Shown one piece after another: positions 7,408 to 15,333 of a DNA stretch of 38,227 bases. The position numbers were made by a program, and so were the translations under genes. The stretch is from positions 1 to 38,227 of the forward strand of contig PXTT01000059.1 in the NCBI GenBank assembly GCA_003022535.1, given 5' to 3'. Position 1 is the first letter of the stretch. Each line of letters begins with the position of its first letter. The notes under the pieces are model-generated. The model was not told where the DNA came from and searched no databases. It saw nothing but the letters and a program-made list of their open reading frames with translations. The DNA comes from Bacteroidetes bacterium QS_9_68_14 (lineage in GTDB: Bacteria; Bacteroidota; Rhodothermia; Rhodothermales; Salinibacteraceae).

Positions 7408-8472
7408 ATGGCCGACGCGAACTCGTCTTCTTCCTCCTCCTGGCTCGACTCCGTGCAGCCGTTTCTGGAGTTTCTCATCGGCATTTTCGGGGCGCTAGCC
7501 ATCATCGGGGTCTTCTTCAAAATTCAGGGCTACCCGAACACCGAGATCTTCATGGTGCTCGGATTCATGGGAGAGGCGGCAGCCTTCGTCGTCATGGGCT
7601 CCTTCGCGTTGCTGATGCACTTCATGGGCAGGGACCAGGCGGGAAGCGAAGGCGAGGCGACCGCCGAGGTCGTGACCGTCGAGCAGCAACAACAGGCGCC
7701 GGTGCAGGAAATGCGCGCCTCCTTCCGCGAGATGATGGAAGAGCGCCTCCGCGAAGACCTCGACGGGGCCATGGAGGCGCTGGCGCAGGAGACCCACCGC
7801 TTCGAGCAGGAGATGCGGCAAATGGCTGGCGAGATGGAGCAGACGCGCTCGGCGCTCGGCCGGGTGCAGGAGGCCCTCGGCCCTGCCGCCGATGGGCGCT
7901 TGACCGAACAGGCCCGCGTGCTGGGGAACCGCATGGAGCAGATCAACGCGCAGCTTCGCCAGAGCGGGAAAAAGATCGAGGGCGCGTACGCGGCACTGGA
8001 GCAGATGGAAGACGGCCTTAGCCGCGCCGCCGCCGGCACGCTCCCCGAGGACGCCGAGCACTTGGAGGAAGGCATGAAGGCGCTGGGGGCCGAGGTGCAG
8101 GCGATGAGCAGCGAGATGGGCCCAGCGCGCACAGCGGTCAAGCAGATGCGCTCCGAGCTCGAGCAAGTCACCAGCGGCCGGTTGGCCGAAAATGCCGAGC
8201 TGCTGGGCGAAGGCATGGGCCACCTCGGCGAGGAGATGGATGGAGCCAGCCAGGCGGTCGAAAGCCTGCGCGCGGACCTCGACGAGATGGCCGGTCGCTT
8301 CCAGCGCTTCAACCGCGCCCCGGGCGGTCCGGGCAGTAGTGCCGCGGACGGCAACGCCTCGGCCAGCAATGGCACAGACCGCACCGCCTCGGGCGCGGGA
8401 GGCGATTACACCTCGGACACCCACCCGCAGAATGCGCGCCCCGCGCCCCACGAGGACACGCGCGGCGGGTGA
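7408..8472 (+). CDS. gldL: GldL/PorL-like T9SS inner-membrane motor subunit with extended coiled-coil tail
   Basis: 354 residues. Two membrane helices (about 23-41 and 48-71) carry the GldL signature: IIGVFFKI with K38 in helix 1 and GFMGEAAAF with E56 in helix 2. These match the lysine/glutamate pair of known GldL (K27 and E49 in Flavobacterium) thought to conduct protons. GldL forms a pentamer around a GldM dimer and drives secretion and gliding. The cytoplasmic tail (about 100-303) is almost wholly helical and made of four 47-residue repeats, followed by a disordered end (304-354). Usual GldL proteins are about 200-270 residues. ATG 7408 is preferred to an in-frame TTG at 7390. The gldK terminator lies just upstream; gldM follows after 63 bp. 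Confidence 0.82.
   Translation: MADANSSSSSSWLDSVQPFLEFLIGIFGALAIIGVFFKIQGYPNTEIFMVLGFMGEAAAFVVMGSFALLMHFMGRDQAGSEGEATAEVVTVEQQQQAPVQEMRASFREMMEERLREDLDGAMEALAQETHRFEQEMRQMAGEMEQTRSALGRVQEALGPAADGRLTEQARVLGNRMEQINAQLRQSGKKIEGAYAALEQMEDGLSRAAAGTLPEDAEHLEEGMKALGAEVQAMSSEMGPARTAVKQMRSELEQVTSGRLAENAELLGEGMGHLGEEMDGASQAVESLRADLDEMAGRFQRFNRAPGGPGSSAADGNASASNGTDRTASGAGGDYTSDTHPQNARPAPHEDTRGG
7753..8316 (+). repeat. four 47-codon coiled-coil repeats in gldL
   Basis: Residues 116-162, 163-209, 210-256 and 257-303 align with exactly 47-residue spacing. The last three begin GRLTEQARVL, GTLPEDAEHL and GRLAENAELL; the first is more diverged. Each contains heptad-like stretches and a mid-repeat G-x-M or similar turn. 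Confidence 0.7.
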
Positions 8473-8535
8473 GCGCGTGGCTCCTTCCACCCGCTTTCGC
8501 CTCTCCAGAAATACAGACTCCTCCGAAGACGGGCC

Positions 8536-9564
8536 ATGACCTCGCGCCTCAAGGATATGCGGTACTCCGTCATGCTGGCGTTGTACCTGCCGATCCTGCT
8601 CTACGCCTTTAGCACCTACGACCTCAGCGACGACACCTATGCCGTGCAATCAGTCGAGCCGGTGGTGGTGGGGGACCGCACAGTCGTGCTCGGGCAGCCA
8701 TTCACGGCGCGGACGTTCCTGAGCGTGGGGCAGAGCGAAGGGCAACGTCTGCAGACGCAGGGCGGTGGCGTGCAAGCGGTGGGCGACTCGCTCCTGCGCA
8801 TGAGCACGGGCGGCCTTCTGTCTGAGGAGGAAGACCAGAAAACTGTATCCTACAGTGGACAGTTTCGCTTTCGGCAGGTAGACGGGCAGATGGCGCAGCT
8901 CCCGGTGCAGGGGCGTTTTCAGGTGCGGCGGCCCGAGATCGTGGCCACCAGCGAGGCTACGCAGTCGCTGTACCGCCGGTGCCTCAACCGCATTCGCATC
9001 GACGTGCCGGGGCTGGAGGGGCGCCCGTTGCGCCTCGAATACGGGTCGCAGAGCACGGCCGGGCGCACTATCGCGCTCAGCCCGAGCCAGAGCAGCTCCA
9101 GCACCGTGCGCGTCTTCCTGGCCGACTCGGCCTCGGCGGGCACCGAAAACGTCTTTCTGGGCGAGAAAGAGTTTGCCGTGATCGACCCGCCGCGGCCCGA
9201 GCTGAAGGTACGCAGCGGGGGGCGCGAGGTGGCCAGCGGAGACAACATTCCGCGCCGTCGCGCCGTCCTGAACTTCGAGGTGGAGCCCGACCAAGAGTTT
9301 CGCCAACGCTACCCGCAGGACGCCCAGTACAGCGTAGGGCGCGCGACCGTCTTCCTGCGAAGAGGGCTGACGGCCAGCGAAAGAATCGGTACCTTCGACC
9401 TCGACGGGGGGCGCCTCGTTCTTACACGCAACCTCAGTGACGCCGAGGCTGGCGATCGCATTACGGTCCGCCTCGAAGGGGTCGTGCGCATCAACCACGC
9501 CGGGCAGGCCATCCCCGTTTCCTTCAGTGAGGCGAGCCGCACGTTTGGCTTCGTGCTTTCGTAG
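8536..9564 (+). CDS. gldM: GldM/PorM-like T9SS motor shaft protein lacking the D1 domain
   Basis: 342 residues: a single N-terminal membrane helix (about 11-27), then a periplasmic region of beta-sandwich domains. VVLGQPFTARTFLSV (50-64) matches the D2 opening; RPEIVATSEATQSLYRRCLN followed by RIRIDVPGL (about 132-160) matches the highly conserved GldM segment before D3; and GDRITVRLEGVVRIN (307-320) matches the C-terminal domain. GldM dimers span the periplasm and transmit motion from GldL to the GldK/N ring. Known GldM/PorM have about 510-520 residues with a helical D1 domain of some 180 residues after the membrane helix; here D2 begins almost directly after it. Lies between gldL and gldN, same strand. 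Confidence 0.82.
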   Translation: MTSRLKDMRYSVMLALYLPILLYAFSTYDLSDDTYAVQSVEPVVVGDRTVVLGQPFTARTFLSVGQSEGQRLQTQGGGVQAVGDSLLRMSTGGLLSEEEDQKTVSYSGQFRFRQVDGQMAQLPVQGRFQVRRPEIVATSEATQSLYRRCLNRIRIDVPGLEGRPLRLEYGSQSTAGRTIALSPSQSSSSTVRVFLADSASAGTENVFLGEKEFAVIDPPRPELKVRSGGREVASGDNIPRRRAVLNFEVEPDQEFRQRYPQDAQYSVGRATVFLRRGLTASERIGTFDLDGGRLVLTRNLSDAEAGDRITVRLEGVVRINHAGQAIPVSFSEASRTFGFVLS

Positions 9565-9728
9565 GCCCGCCGGCCCGGGTTCGCGCTGCCGAGCGCGTTA
9601 GTTTCGAGCGCGTGGCCGCGCGTGTCTCGCGCACTGCCGAACTGGCGCGCTAATTGCGAGGTTTTGGATGCGCGGGTGAGGGCGCCCTGTTCCGCTTCGG
9701 TTTTTCGACACCAACTTTCCGCTTTTCG

Positions 9729-10382
9729 ATGCCTTCTCTTACTCGATCCCGTTTGCGCGCGACCTCTGCCGGACTGGTGGCGCTGCTGGTCGCCACGATC
9801 ATTCCGCTGGGCGGGCCGCAAGCAGCGCACGCGCAGACGGAATGGAAGCAGACCTTTCAAGTCATCACGCCCGTTCAGGAGAACAGTGCTGCCAGCGCTC
9901 TGCGCGACTCTGTCGTAGATGTAGCCACGCGCGAGGGAATCTCGCTGCGCCGCTCGCCCGATGATGAGTCGGCGCGCCCGATTTCGCAGATCGAGGAGGA
10001 GCTGCTCGAGCAGGGGCTCGATTTCACCAGCGCCAACCGCCTGTTCATTCGTTACGACTTCCAGGCCGAGCGCGGCCAGCTTCAGCGCAGCATCGAGAGT
10101 CTGCACTTTATCTACCGGCCCGAAGGAGCGGACGGGCAAGACCTCTCCATCATGAACGTGGACGTATCGGAGGCGCCGGCTATCGCCAACTTGCTGGAAA
10201 ACAGCGGCATGACGCTGCGCACCAATGAAGCGAGTTTCAGCCCGTTTCGCGAGCAGCTCATGTTCCACAAGCTGCCGTCCAGTCAGCTCGTGGCGCTGGG
10301 GGGCGACGTGATCCGCGACACCGAGGAGGCCGAGTCGGAGCGCCGGCGCCTGCTGCGGGCCGTGCAGCGCTTCCTGTACTGA
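9729..10382 (+). CDS. gldN: GldN/PorN-like T9SS ring protein (divergent)
   Basis: 217 residues with a clear signal peptide (cleavage after QAAHA, residue 35 or so). The mature part has the GldN-type core: IESLHFIYRPEGADGQDL corresponds to the I-x-x-I-x-x-Y-x-P strand, and ASFSPFREQLMFHKLPSSQL to the conserved S-x-x-D-A-x-x-L-R-x-F-S segment near the GldN C terminus. GldN (PorN) is a soluble periplasmic partner of GldK in the outer-membrane ring and contacts GldM. Sequence is diverged and shorter than most GldN (about 300), so the call leans on position after gldM. ATG 9729 is chosen because the signal peptide starts there; the 164-bp gap before it may contain its own promoter. It converges on exbD. 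Confidence 0.65.
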   Translation: MPSLTRSRLRATSAGLVALLVATIIPLGGPQAAHAQTEWKQTFQVITPVQENSAASALRDSVVDVATREGISLRRSPDDESARPISQIEEELLEQGLDFTSANRLFIRYDFQAERGQLQRSIESLHFIYRPEGADGQDLSIMNVDVSEAPAIANLLENSGMTLRTNEASFSPFREQLMFHKLPSSQLVALGGDVIRDTEEAESERRRLLRAVQRFLY

Positions 10383-10401
10383 CCCGCCGAGGCCGGAGGC
10401 G

Positions 10402-10923
10402 CTACTGGGGCGTTGCTGACGCGTCCGCCTCGGGGCGCGTGGCCATGACCACGCGCATCCGCAGCGCCTGAGCGGCGGTTGCCACGGCGGCAAACTGCCG
10501 AACGGTCGCCTGCTCATCGGCGCGCAGGAGCAGGCCGTCGGTGCCCTTTTCGTTCTTCTGGGTGCGCAGGGCCGTCGTCAGGTCTTCGCCTGCCACCTCG
10601 CGCTGGCCGACGAAGAACGCGCCCTCACCAGTGATGGCGACGGGCACGAAAGCCTCCTCGGCCGGGCTGGAAGCACCGGCCTGCGGAAGGTCCACCTGAA
10701 TACCCATGCGCGGGACGAAGTTCGACGTGAGCAGGAAGAAAATCAGCAGCAAGAGCACCACGTCGGCCACGCCGGCGAGGCTGAAGGTCATCAGCGGCTT
10801 GCGCTCCGTCGAGAAGTCGAGCACGATTCGTGGAAGCTGGGTGCCGTAGTATTTGGGTGCTGGGTAGGCGCGCCCCCGGCGCGGTGAAAACGCCCCTCTT
10901 TCTCCTGCCCCCCGTACGCTCAC
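10402..10923 (-). CDS. exbD: ExbD/TolR-family biopolymer transport protein
   Basis: A single-pass inner-membrane protein with a periplasmic domain; the partner of ExbB in a proton-driven stator that powers TonB- or Tol-type outer-membrane work. The signature KPLMTFSLAGVADVVLLLLIFF carries the essential membrane aspartate (D54 counting from the GTG at 10923), followed by LTSNFVPRMGIQVDLPQA. That GTG overlaps the exbB stop (GTGA), suggesting translational coupling and giving 173 residues with a basic 33-residue cytoplasmic N-terminus. An inner GTG at 10824 would give a more usual 140 residues. Last gene of a minus-strand operon, convergent with gldN. Confidence 0.9.
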   Translation of the reverse strand: MSVRGAGERGAFSPRRGRAYPAPKYYGTQLPRIVLDFSTERKPLMTFSLAGVADVVLLLLIFFLLTSNFVPRMGIQVDLPQAGASSPAEEAFVPVAITGEGAFFVGQREVAGEDLTTALRTQKNEKGTDGLLLRADEQATVRQFAAVATAAQALRMRVVMATRPEADASATPQ

Positions 10924-11714
10924 CCCGTACGGGCCGGCTCGCGCTCACGCGGCGCGCTGCTGGGCGCGTCGGCGGGGTCCGCATGGCGGGAAGGGGCGTC
11001 GCCGGGCGCGACGGGTTCCTGGAGGAGGTCGATAAAGGCGGTGGCCGAGCGCTCCATATCGTTGGTGAGGCGCTTGATGCGCCCGAGCAGGTAGTTGTAC
11101 GCCAGGTTGGCGAAGATGCCCACCGCCAGCCCGGCGGCCGTCGTCACGAGCGCCTCCCAGATGCCGCCGGCCAGCACGCTCGGGTCGGCGTTGCCCTGCA
11201 AGGTCTGCACCTGGCGGAACGCCTCGATCATGCCCAGGACCGTTCCGAAGAAGCCCAGAAGCGGGGCCACGCCGGCGATAGAGGCCAGGAGGCCAGTACG
11301 TTTCTCCAGGGCGAAGGCTTCGTGCTTGCCAGCCGCCTGCACGGCGTCTTGGATCTCGGAGATGGGCCGCCCCAGCCGCTCGAGCCCTTGTCGCAGGATG
11401 CGCGCGATGGGCGTGTCTTCCTCGCGGCAAAACTGAAGCGCCTCCTTGATGCGCCCGGCGCGCACGTCCCGGCGGATGCGCTCGGTCGCCGCCTCGGGGT
11501 CGCCCTCGGCGCGGCGCACGGCCACGAGGCGCTCCACGAACAGATACAGCGCGGCCCCCGAGAGCAAGAGCAACGGCACCATCACCCAGCCGCCCTGCAG
11601 CAGAATGTCGAGCAGGGACGTCGGCTCGTCTCCGGGAGGCGGGGCTGCCGCGTCGTCGGGGGCCGCTTGAAAAAGAACAGCCTGGACGAAAACGCCCTGG
11701 AAAGGAAAAGGCAT
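10920..11714 (-). CDS. exbB: ExbB/TolQ/MotA-family proton channel subunit
   Basis: 264 residues, three membrane helices (about 42-60, 140-165 and 185-205). The family core is plain: GLLASIAGVAPLLGFFGTVLGMIEAF and WEALVTTAAGLAVGIFANLAYN, with the usual threonine and alanine/glycine-rich channel-facing helices. It forms the pentamer around ExbD in the inner membrane and supplies energy to a TonB or Tol-like partner. A short N-terminal hydrophobic stretch before helix 1 may be a leader. The C-terminus (about 235-264) is a charged, proline-rich tail. Overlaps exbD by 4 bases; preceded by the HU-SPOR gene, 60 bp away. No TonB gene is in the operon, so the partner is elsewhere or is the HU-SPOR protein or TPR protein. 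Confidence 0.92.
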   Translation of the reverse strand: MPFPFQGVFVQAVLFQAAPDDAAAPPPGDEPTSLLDILLQGGWVMVPLLLLSGAALYLFVERLVAVRRAEGDPEAATERIRRDVRAGRIKEALQFCREEDTPIARILRQGLERLGRPISEIQDAVQAAGKHEAFALEKRTGLLASIAGVAPLLGFFGTVLGMIEAFRQVQTLQGNADPSVLAGGIWEALVTTAAGLAVGIFANLAYNYLLGRIKRLTNDMERSATAFIDLLQEPVAPGDAPSRHADPADAPSSAPREREPARTG

Positions 11715-11774
11715 GAAGGCGCGCTTGGGAAAAAAACGGGAAGAGCTGCGCGGCCGCGGGGAGACGGGGAGCGC

Positions 11775-13133
11775 TCAGGAGTCAGGCTCGACTTGCAGGG
11801 CCCAGGCGCCCTGTGGGAACGGTCCGCCGTCTTGCTGAAGGGGCTGGGCGGCGGCCTCGCGGGACGAGAACTGTCCGACGACGACGCGGTAGCGGGGCGT
11901 GCCGTCCACGGTCGCTTCCAGAATGTCAATCGGGTAGTCCTGATCCTGGAACTGCTGGGCGAACTGCTGAGCGGCGCGGCGGGCCGTGTCGCGTGAGGTC
12001 TCGGAAGCGACGACGACGGTCCACCCGCCCTCGGCTCGGTCGAGGCGGCCGGCCCGTACCTCCGTGGCGGAGTCTGCGGGAGACGGGGAGCCCGCGGTGT
12101 CGGCGGCGGCCGAATCGGCGGCGGCTGCGGCGCCGGAGCGGTTTCCAGAGGCGCCGGGGCTCGCTCCGGGAGGGGCGTTGCCGCTCCCGCCCCCCTGCTG
12201 GAGTACGGCGACTGGGCCGGGCACCACGCCCTGCTGCCCGAGGACGAACCACCCGCCCAGTCCTACGACCAGAAGCACTGCCAGTGCCGCCAGCCATCCG
12301 CCCGTCCCCGATCCGCCGTCCGAGGAGGTCGCCCGGCGCTCGGACTCGGGAAGACGCGTGCGGTCGGTAGGAGGCTCCGGCGCTTTGGGCGGGCGTTCCT
12401 CGTGGGGCCGGCCTTCTGCGCGGTGGCCCGGGGCATCCTCGGTCCGGGGCGCGGCAGCGTCTTCCGTTTCCAGACGCCCGGCCCGCACGTCCCCAGGCGA
12501 GGGGGCGACCGTGCGGCGACGCACGAGCGATGCCCCCGCCGGCAACGCCGCGTAGTTCCAGGCCGCCGCACCGCCGGACGCTCCGGCGGACGGACCGGGA
12601 AACGCCCAGTCGCTCTTCGCCCGGTCTTCGCGTTGCTTTTCTGCGGGAGGGAAAGAAGCCGCCTCGGGAGACGGCTCCGCCGAGGGGGCTACGTCGCCGG
12701 GGATGTCGCTGGATTCTCTGGGAGAGGGTCCACGGGAAGAAGAGTCGTCGAGGGACAGGCCCGCGAAGAGAGCTTCTTCCTCTGCGGGAGCGTCTTCGCC
12801 AGACGATTCTTCCTGGGCCGAAGCCGTTTCCTCGTGCGGAGCCGCCTCTTCAGGAGTGGAGGAGGCCGCAGCGGCACCGCCGGCATCGGGGGCGGGGACG
12901 CTGATGGCATCGAGGCCTTCGAACGAGCGGTTGACCGAGCGCGCCAGGGCCTCGTCGGGCTCGAAGGCCCAGGCGCCTTCCGCGCGGGAGAAGGTGCCGA
13001 GCCCCGGCAAGGAGGCTTCGCCGTTGCGCTCGATCCGCGAGCGAAGTGCGGCAAGCAGGGTTTGCAGCTGCTGGCGTGCCCGGGCGGGCGAGGTGTCGAG
13101 GCGGCGGGCGAGCTGTTCGATCACGGAAGACAT
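11775..13133 (-). CDS. HU-like N-domain / transmembrane / SPOR protein
   Basis: 452 residues in four parts. Residues 1-70 are an HU/IHF-like domain of the type found in Bacteroidota SPOR proteins (IEQLARRLDTSPARARQQLQ, LPGLGTFSRAEGAWAFEPD), here lacking the basic DNA-binding arm. Residues 75-278 are acidic, disordered low complexity. A single membrane helix lies at about 280-299 (WLAALAVLLVVGLGGWFVLG). The periplasmic end holds a SPOR domain (about 371-449; WTVVVASETSRDTARRAAQQ, YRVVVGQFSSREAA), which binds denuded peptidoglycan strands at division sites. This suggests a cell-envelope or septal protein with a cytoplasmic HU-like interaction domain. It lies in an operon between a stand-alone HU-like gene and exbB. 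Confidence 0.82.
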   Translation of the reverse strand: MSSVIEQLARRLDTSPARARQQLQTLLAALRSRIERNGEASLPGLGTFSRAEGAWAFEPDEALARSVNRSFEGLDAISVPAPDAGGAAAASSTPEEAAPHEETASAQEESSGEDAPAEEEALFAGLSLDDSSSRGPSPRESSDIPGDVAPSAEPSPEAASFPPAEKQREDRAKSDWAFPGPSAGASGGAAAWNYAALPAGASLVRRRTVAPSPGDVRAGRLETEDAAAPRTEDAPGHRAEGRPHEERPPKAPEPPTDRTRLPESERRATSSDGGSGTGGWLAALAVLLVVGLGGWFVLGQQGVVPGPVAVLQQGGGSGNAPPGASPGASGNRSGAAAAADSAAADTAGSPSPADSATEVRAGRLDRAEGGWTVVVASETSRDTARRAAQQFAQQFQDQDYPIDILEATVDGTPRYRVVVGQFSSREAAAQPLQQDGGPFPQGAWALQVEPDS

Positions 13134-13196
13134 GGCGCGGGGGCGGCCGTTGTTGCGGGCGGAAAGCGCCGGGCGAGGCGAACGACTCCTGGCAGG

Positions 13197-13448
13197 CTAC
13201 TCCCGAGCGGGTTCGAAGACGACCTCGTCACAGGGGGGAGACAGGGAGTGCTCTCCGTCCGCCGGCTCCTCCACCTGGCTGGCCCGGTGCTCGACGCGAA
13301 AGGTGCCCAAGCCGGGCACGTCGGTCGGCTCGCCATGCTCGAGGGCCTCGCGTACGCACTGCGAGAGCGCCCTGGCCACGCTGGGCAGACCGGGCATGTC
13401 GTTCGCGTCGGAGGCACCGGGGTCAGAGGAGGCGGGAGAGCGTTTCAT
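13197..13448 (-). CDS. short HU-like domain protein
   Basis: 83 residues, too short and too hidden among long spurious frames to be obvious. The core SVARALSQCVREALEHGEP followed by VPGLGTFRVEHRA and PPCDEVVFEPARE matches the HU/IHF fold scaffold (helices, G-x-G-T-F turn, final I-x-F-x-P strand). It has no signal peptide and lacks the long basic beta-arm of true HU, so DNA binding is doubtful. It is the same kind of domain as the N-terminus of the adjacent HU-SPOR protein, 63 bp downstream, which makes heterodimerisation with it a reasonable guess. Start ATG 13448; the frame is open further upstream into the barrel gene but the composition there is shadow-like. Confidence 0.65.
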   Translation of the reverse strand: MKRSPASSDPGASDANDMPGLPSVARALSQCVREALEHGEPTDVPGLGTFRVEHRASQVEEPADGEHSLSPPCDEVVFEPARE

Positions 13449-13539
13449 GAGGAGAGGCGCGCGCGGGAAGCAGAAGCAGAGGCAGAGTGAGCTTTTGCAA
13501 AAATATAGGCCCTTGGGCGGCTCTGCGCAAACGGGGGGC

Positions 13540-15267
13540 TCACAGATGCAGGCGCAGCCCGCTCTGGACGACGAGCGGCGGGCGCGGGTAGCGGTCGAAG
13601 CGCTCCAGTGCGCCGGCGGAAATGTTTTCCAGCCGCGCCACCACGCTGATGGTCGGGGTGAGCGCGTAGCGGCCTTCCACGTCGAGGTCGGCAAAAGCAC
13701 CGACTTCGCCGTCCCTGCCGCGCGCAAGCGGGCGGGGGCTCTCGAAGGTGCCGGTGAGGCGGACGTGCCCGTCTCCGCCGAGGAAGGCGTAGCTGGCCGA
13801 CGCCTCTACCGTGAGGGGCGAGAAGTACGGGATCTCCGCGTCGCTGCTGGCGAGCGTCCCGCGGCGGTAGGCCGCCGAGAGGGACGCGCTCAGCTGCTCG
13901 CCTCGGCGCACCGAGAGCGCGCCGCCCGCCCGAATGATGCGTGCCTCGCCGTAGCGCGCCGCCGTGACGCCGCGCTCGTAGCGGCGCGCGCGCTCGTCTT
14001 CGTAAAACAGGAAGCTCGGGGCGCGCCGGTAGCCGGCGAAGGCGCGCAGCTCCAGCGCGCGCTCAGTGAAGAAGCGCAGCCCGCCCTCGGCATCGAGGGT
14101 GAAGACGTTCGGCTGGGGAGCCGCTTCGTAGAGAAGCGACGGGTTCTCGCGGTAGCGGGCGGCCAGCCGGTTAGCCGCGGCGTGCGGATTGGTGCGCGCG
14201 TAGAGGGCCACACGCGGGGTGGCCTGCCACGTCAGGCGCACGTCGGGAGCGAAAAAGAGGCCGCTGTCCCCTCCGCTCGAGAAGGTAAGCGCGCGCGCGC
14301 CAGCGAAGACGCGGAGCCCTTCGCTGCGCCGGAGCTGCACTCCCGCTCCGGCATCCAGAAACGAGGCGTTGCTGCTGGAGGGACGGTCCGCAAACGAGCC
14401 GGAAAAACGCGCGGCCGAGCCCCGCGCGCTCGCCTCCAAGCGCACGTCGCCCACCGGCCCGCCGCCGCTGAGGGAACCACCCGCGCGTCGCTCGCGGCGC
14501 TCGAAGCGGGCCCCTTCGCCCGTGGACGCATCGGTCGTCACCTGAGCGGCCTTCGCGTGGGCGCGAGCTTCCAGCGTAGCCCCCGTGCCGCCGCCGGCCT
14601 GCACATGCAGTTGCGCGCTGCCGCCGTAGCGGTCGCGGTTGGGCTGCGCGGCGAGGTCGCGGCCCCCGGCCCCGACGGCCCCGTAGAGCGGGTGCTGGGC
14701 GAAGAAGCCGTCGGCGGTGAGGGCGGCGGTGAAGGCCGAACGCTCGGTGCGCAGCGTGGCCGCGCCGCGCAGCTCGTCGGCAGGCGTTTCGACGTTTTTC
14801 GCGTCGAAGGGGGCAAAGCCGTCGGTGCCGATGTAGTTGAGGCGCGGGCGCAGCGTCCACTGCGAGGCGAGCGGCTGGTCGAAGCGCACCCGCGCGAAGC
14901 GGCTCAGGTAGCGCCCGGCCCCGGCTTCCAGCAGCCCGGCGCGCGGCGGCGGAAGCGCGGCAAAGCCGGAAGACGCCTCTGCCTCGCCGGGGAGCGTGCG
15001 GGGGGCCGCGCCGGCCGGCTCGGGCAGGGACGCCGGCTCGGGCAGCGGCGCCGACGGCAGCGGCTGGAGGGGAGAGGAAGGCAGCAGGCCCGACACGGCG
15101 GGCCGCTGAAGCGCGGGCAGCGAGATGTCGAGCTCGCCACGGATTTCGACCTCGCGCGGGGCAATTTCGGGCAGGGCCGGGTCGGCGTTGCCGGTCGTGT
15201 CCTGCTGCGCCTGGGCCGGAACAGCCGCGAGGAGCGCGGTCAGCAACGCGCAGGAGAGGAGTCGCAT
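13540..15267 (-). CDS. outer-membrane beta-barrel protein, TonB-receptor-like without plug
   Basis: 575 residues. A signal peptide (MRLLSCALLTALLAAVPAQAQ) is followed by PREVEIRGELDISLPALQR, a short motif I associate with the N terminus of this Bacteroidota barrel group, and a proline-rich linker (to about 110). From about 115 to the end (GLRLHL) the sequence alternates hydrophobic and polar residues in many amphipathic strands, with R/Y-rich turns, as in TonB-dependent receptor barrels of about 16-22 strands. No plug domain or TonB box is recognisable. It sits between the giant TPR protein gene and the HU/SPOR/ExbBD genes, so it is a candidate outer-membrane client of that stator. Cargo unknown. 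Confidence 0.72.
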   Translation of the reverse strand: MRLLSCALLTALLAAVPAQAQQDTTGNADPALPEIAPREVEIRGELDISLPALQRPAVSGLLPSSPLQPLPSAPLPEPASLPEPAGAAPRTLPGEAEASSGFAALPPPRAGLLEAGAGRYLSRFARVRFDQPLASQWTLRPRLNYIGTDGFAPFDAKNVETPADELRGAATLRTERSAFTAALTADGFFAQHPLYGAVGAGGRDLAAQPNRDRYGGSAQLHVQAGGGTGATLEARAHAKAAQVTTDASTGEGARFERRERRAGGSLSGGGPVGDVRLEASARGSAARFSGSFADRPSSSNASFLDAGAGVQLRRSEGLRVFAGARALTFSSGGDSGLFFAPDVRLTWQATPRVALYARTNPHAAANRLAARYRENPSLLYEAAPQPNVFTLDAEGGLRFFTERALELRAFAGYRRAPSFLFYEDERARRYERGVTAARYGEARIIRAGGALSVRRGEQLSASLSAAYRRGTLASSDAEIPYFSPLTVEASASYAFLGGDGHVRLTGTFESPRPLARGRDGEVGAFADLDVEGRYALTPTISVVARLENISAGALERFDRYPRPPLVVQSGLRLHL

Positions 15268-15333
15268 GTTCGGAGCGGGGAGTTGGGTCTTCGTGCTGAA
15301 GGGTAGTTCGGGCAGCGTTCACCCTTCCTTCTG

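Noticed and set aside
12703-15306. 867-residue plus-strand open frame across the HU-SPOR and barrel genes
   Set aside because: The minus strand explains the region with SPOR, HU-like and barrel proteins. The plus translation lacks domains and crosses gene boundaries.
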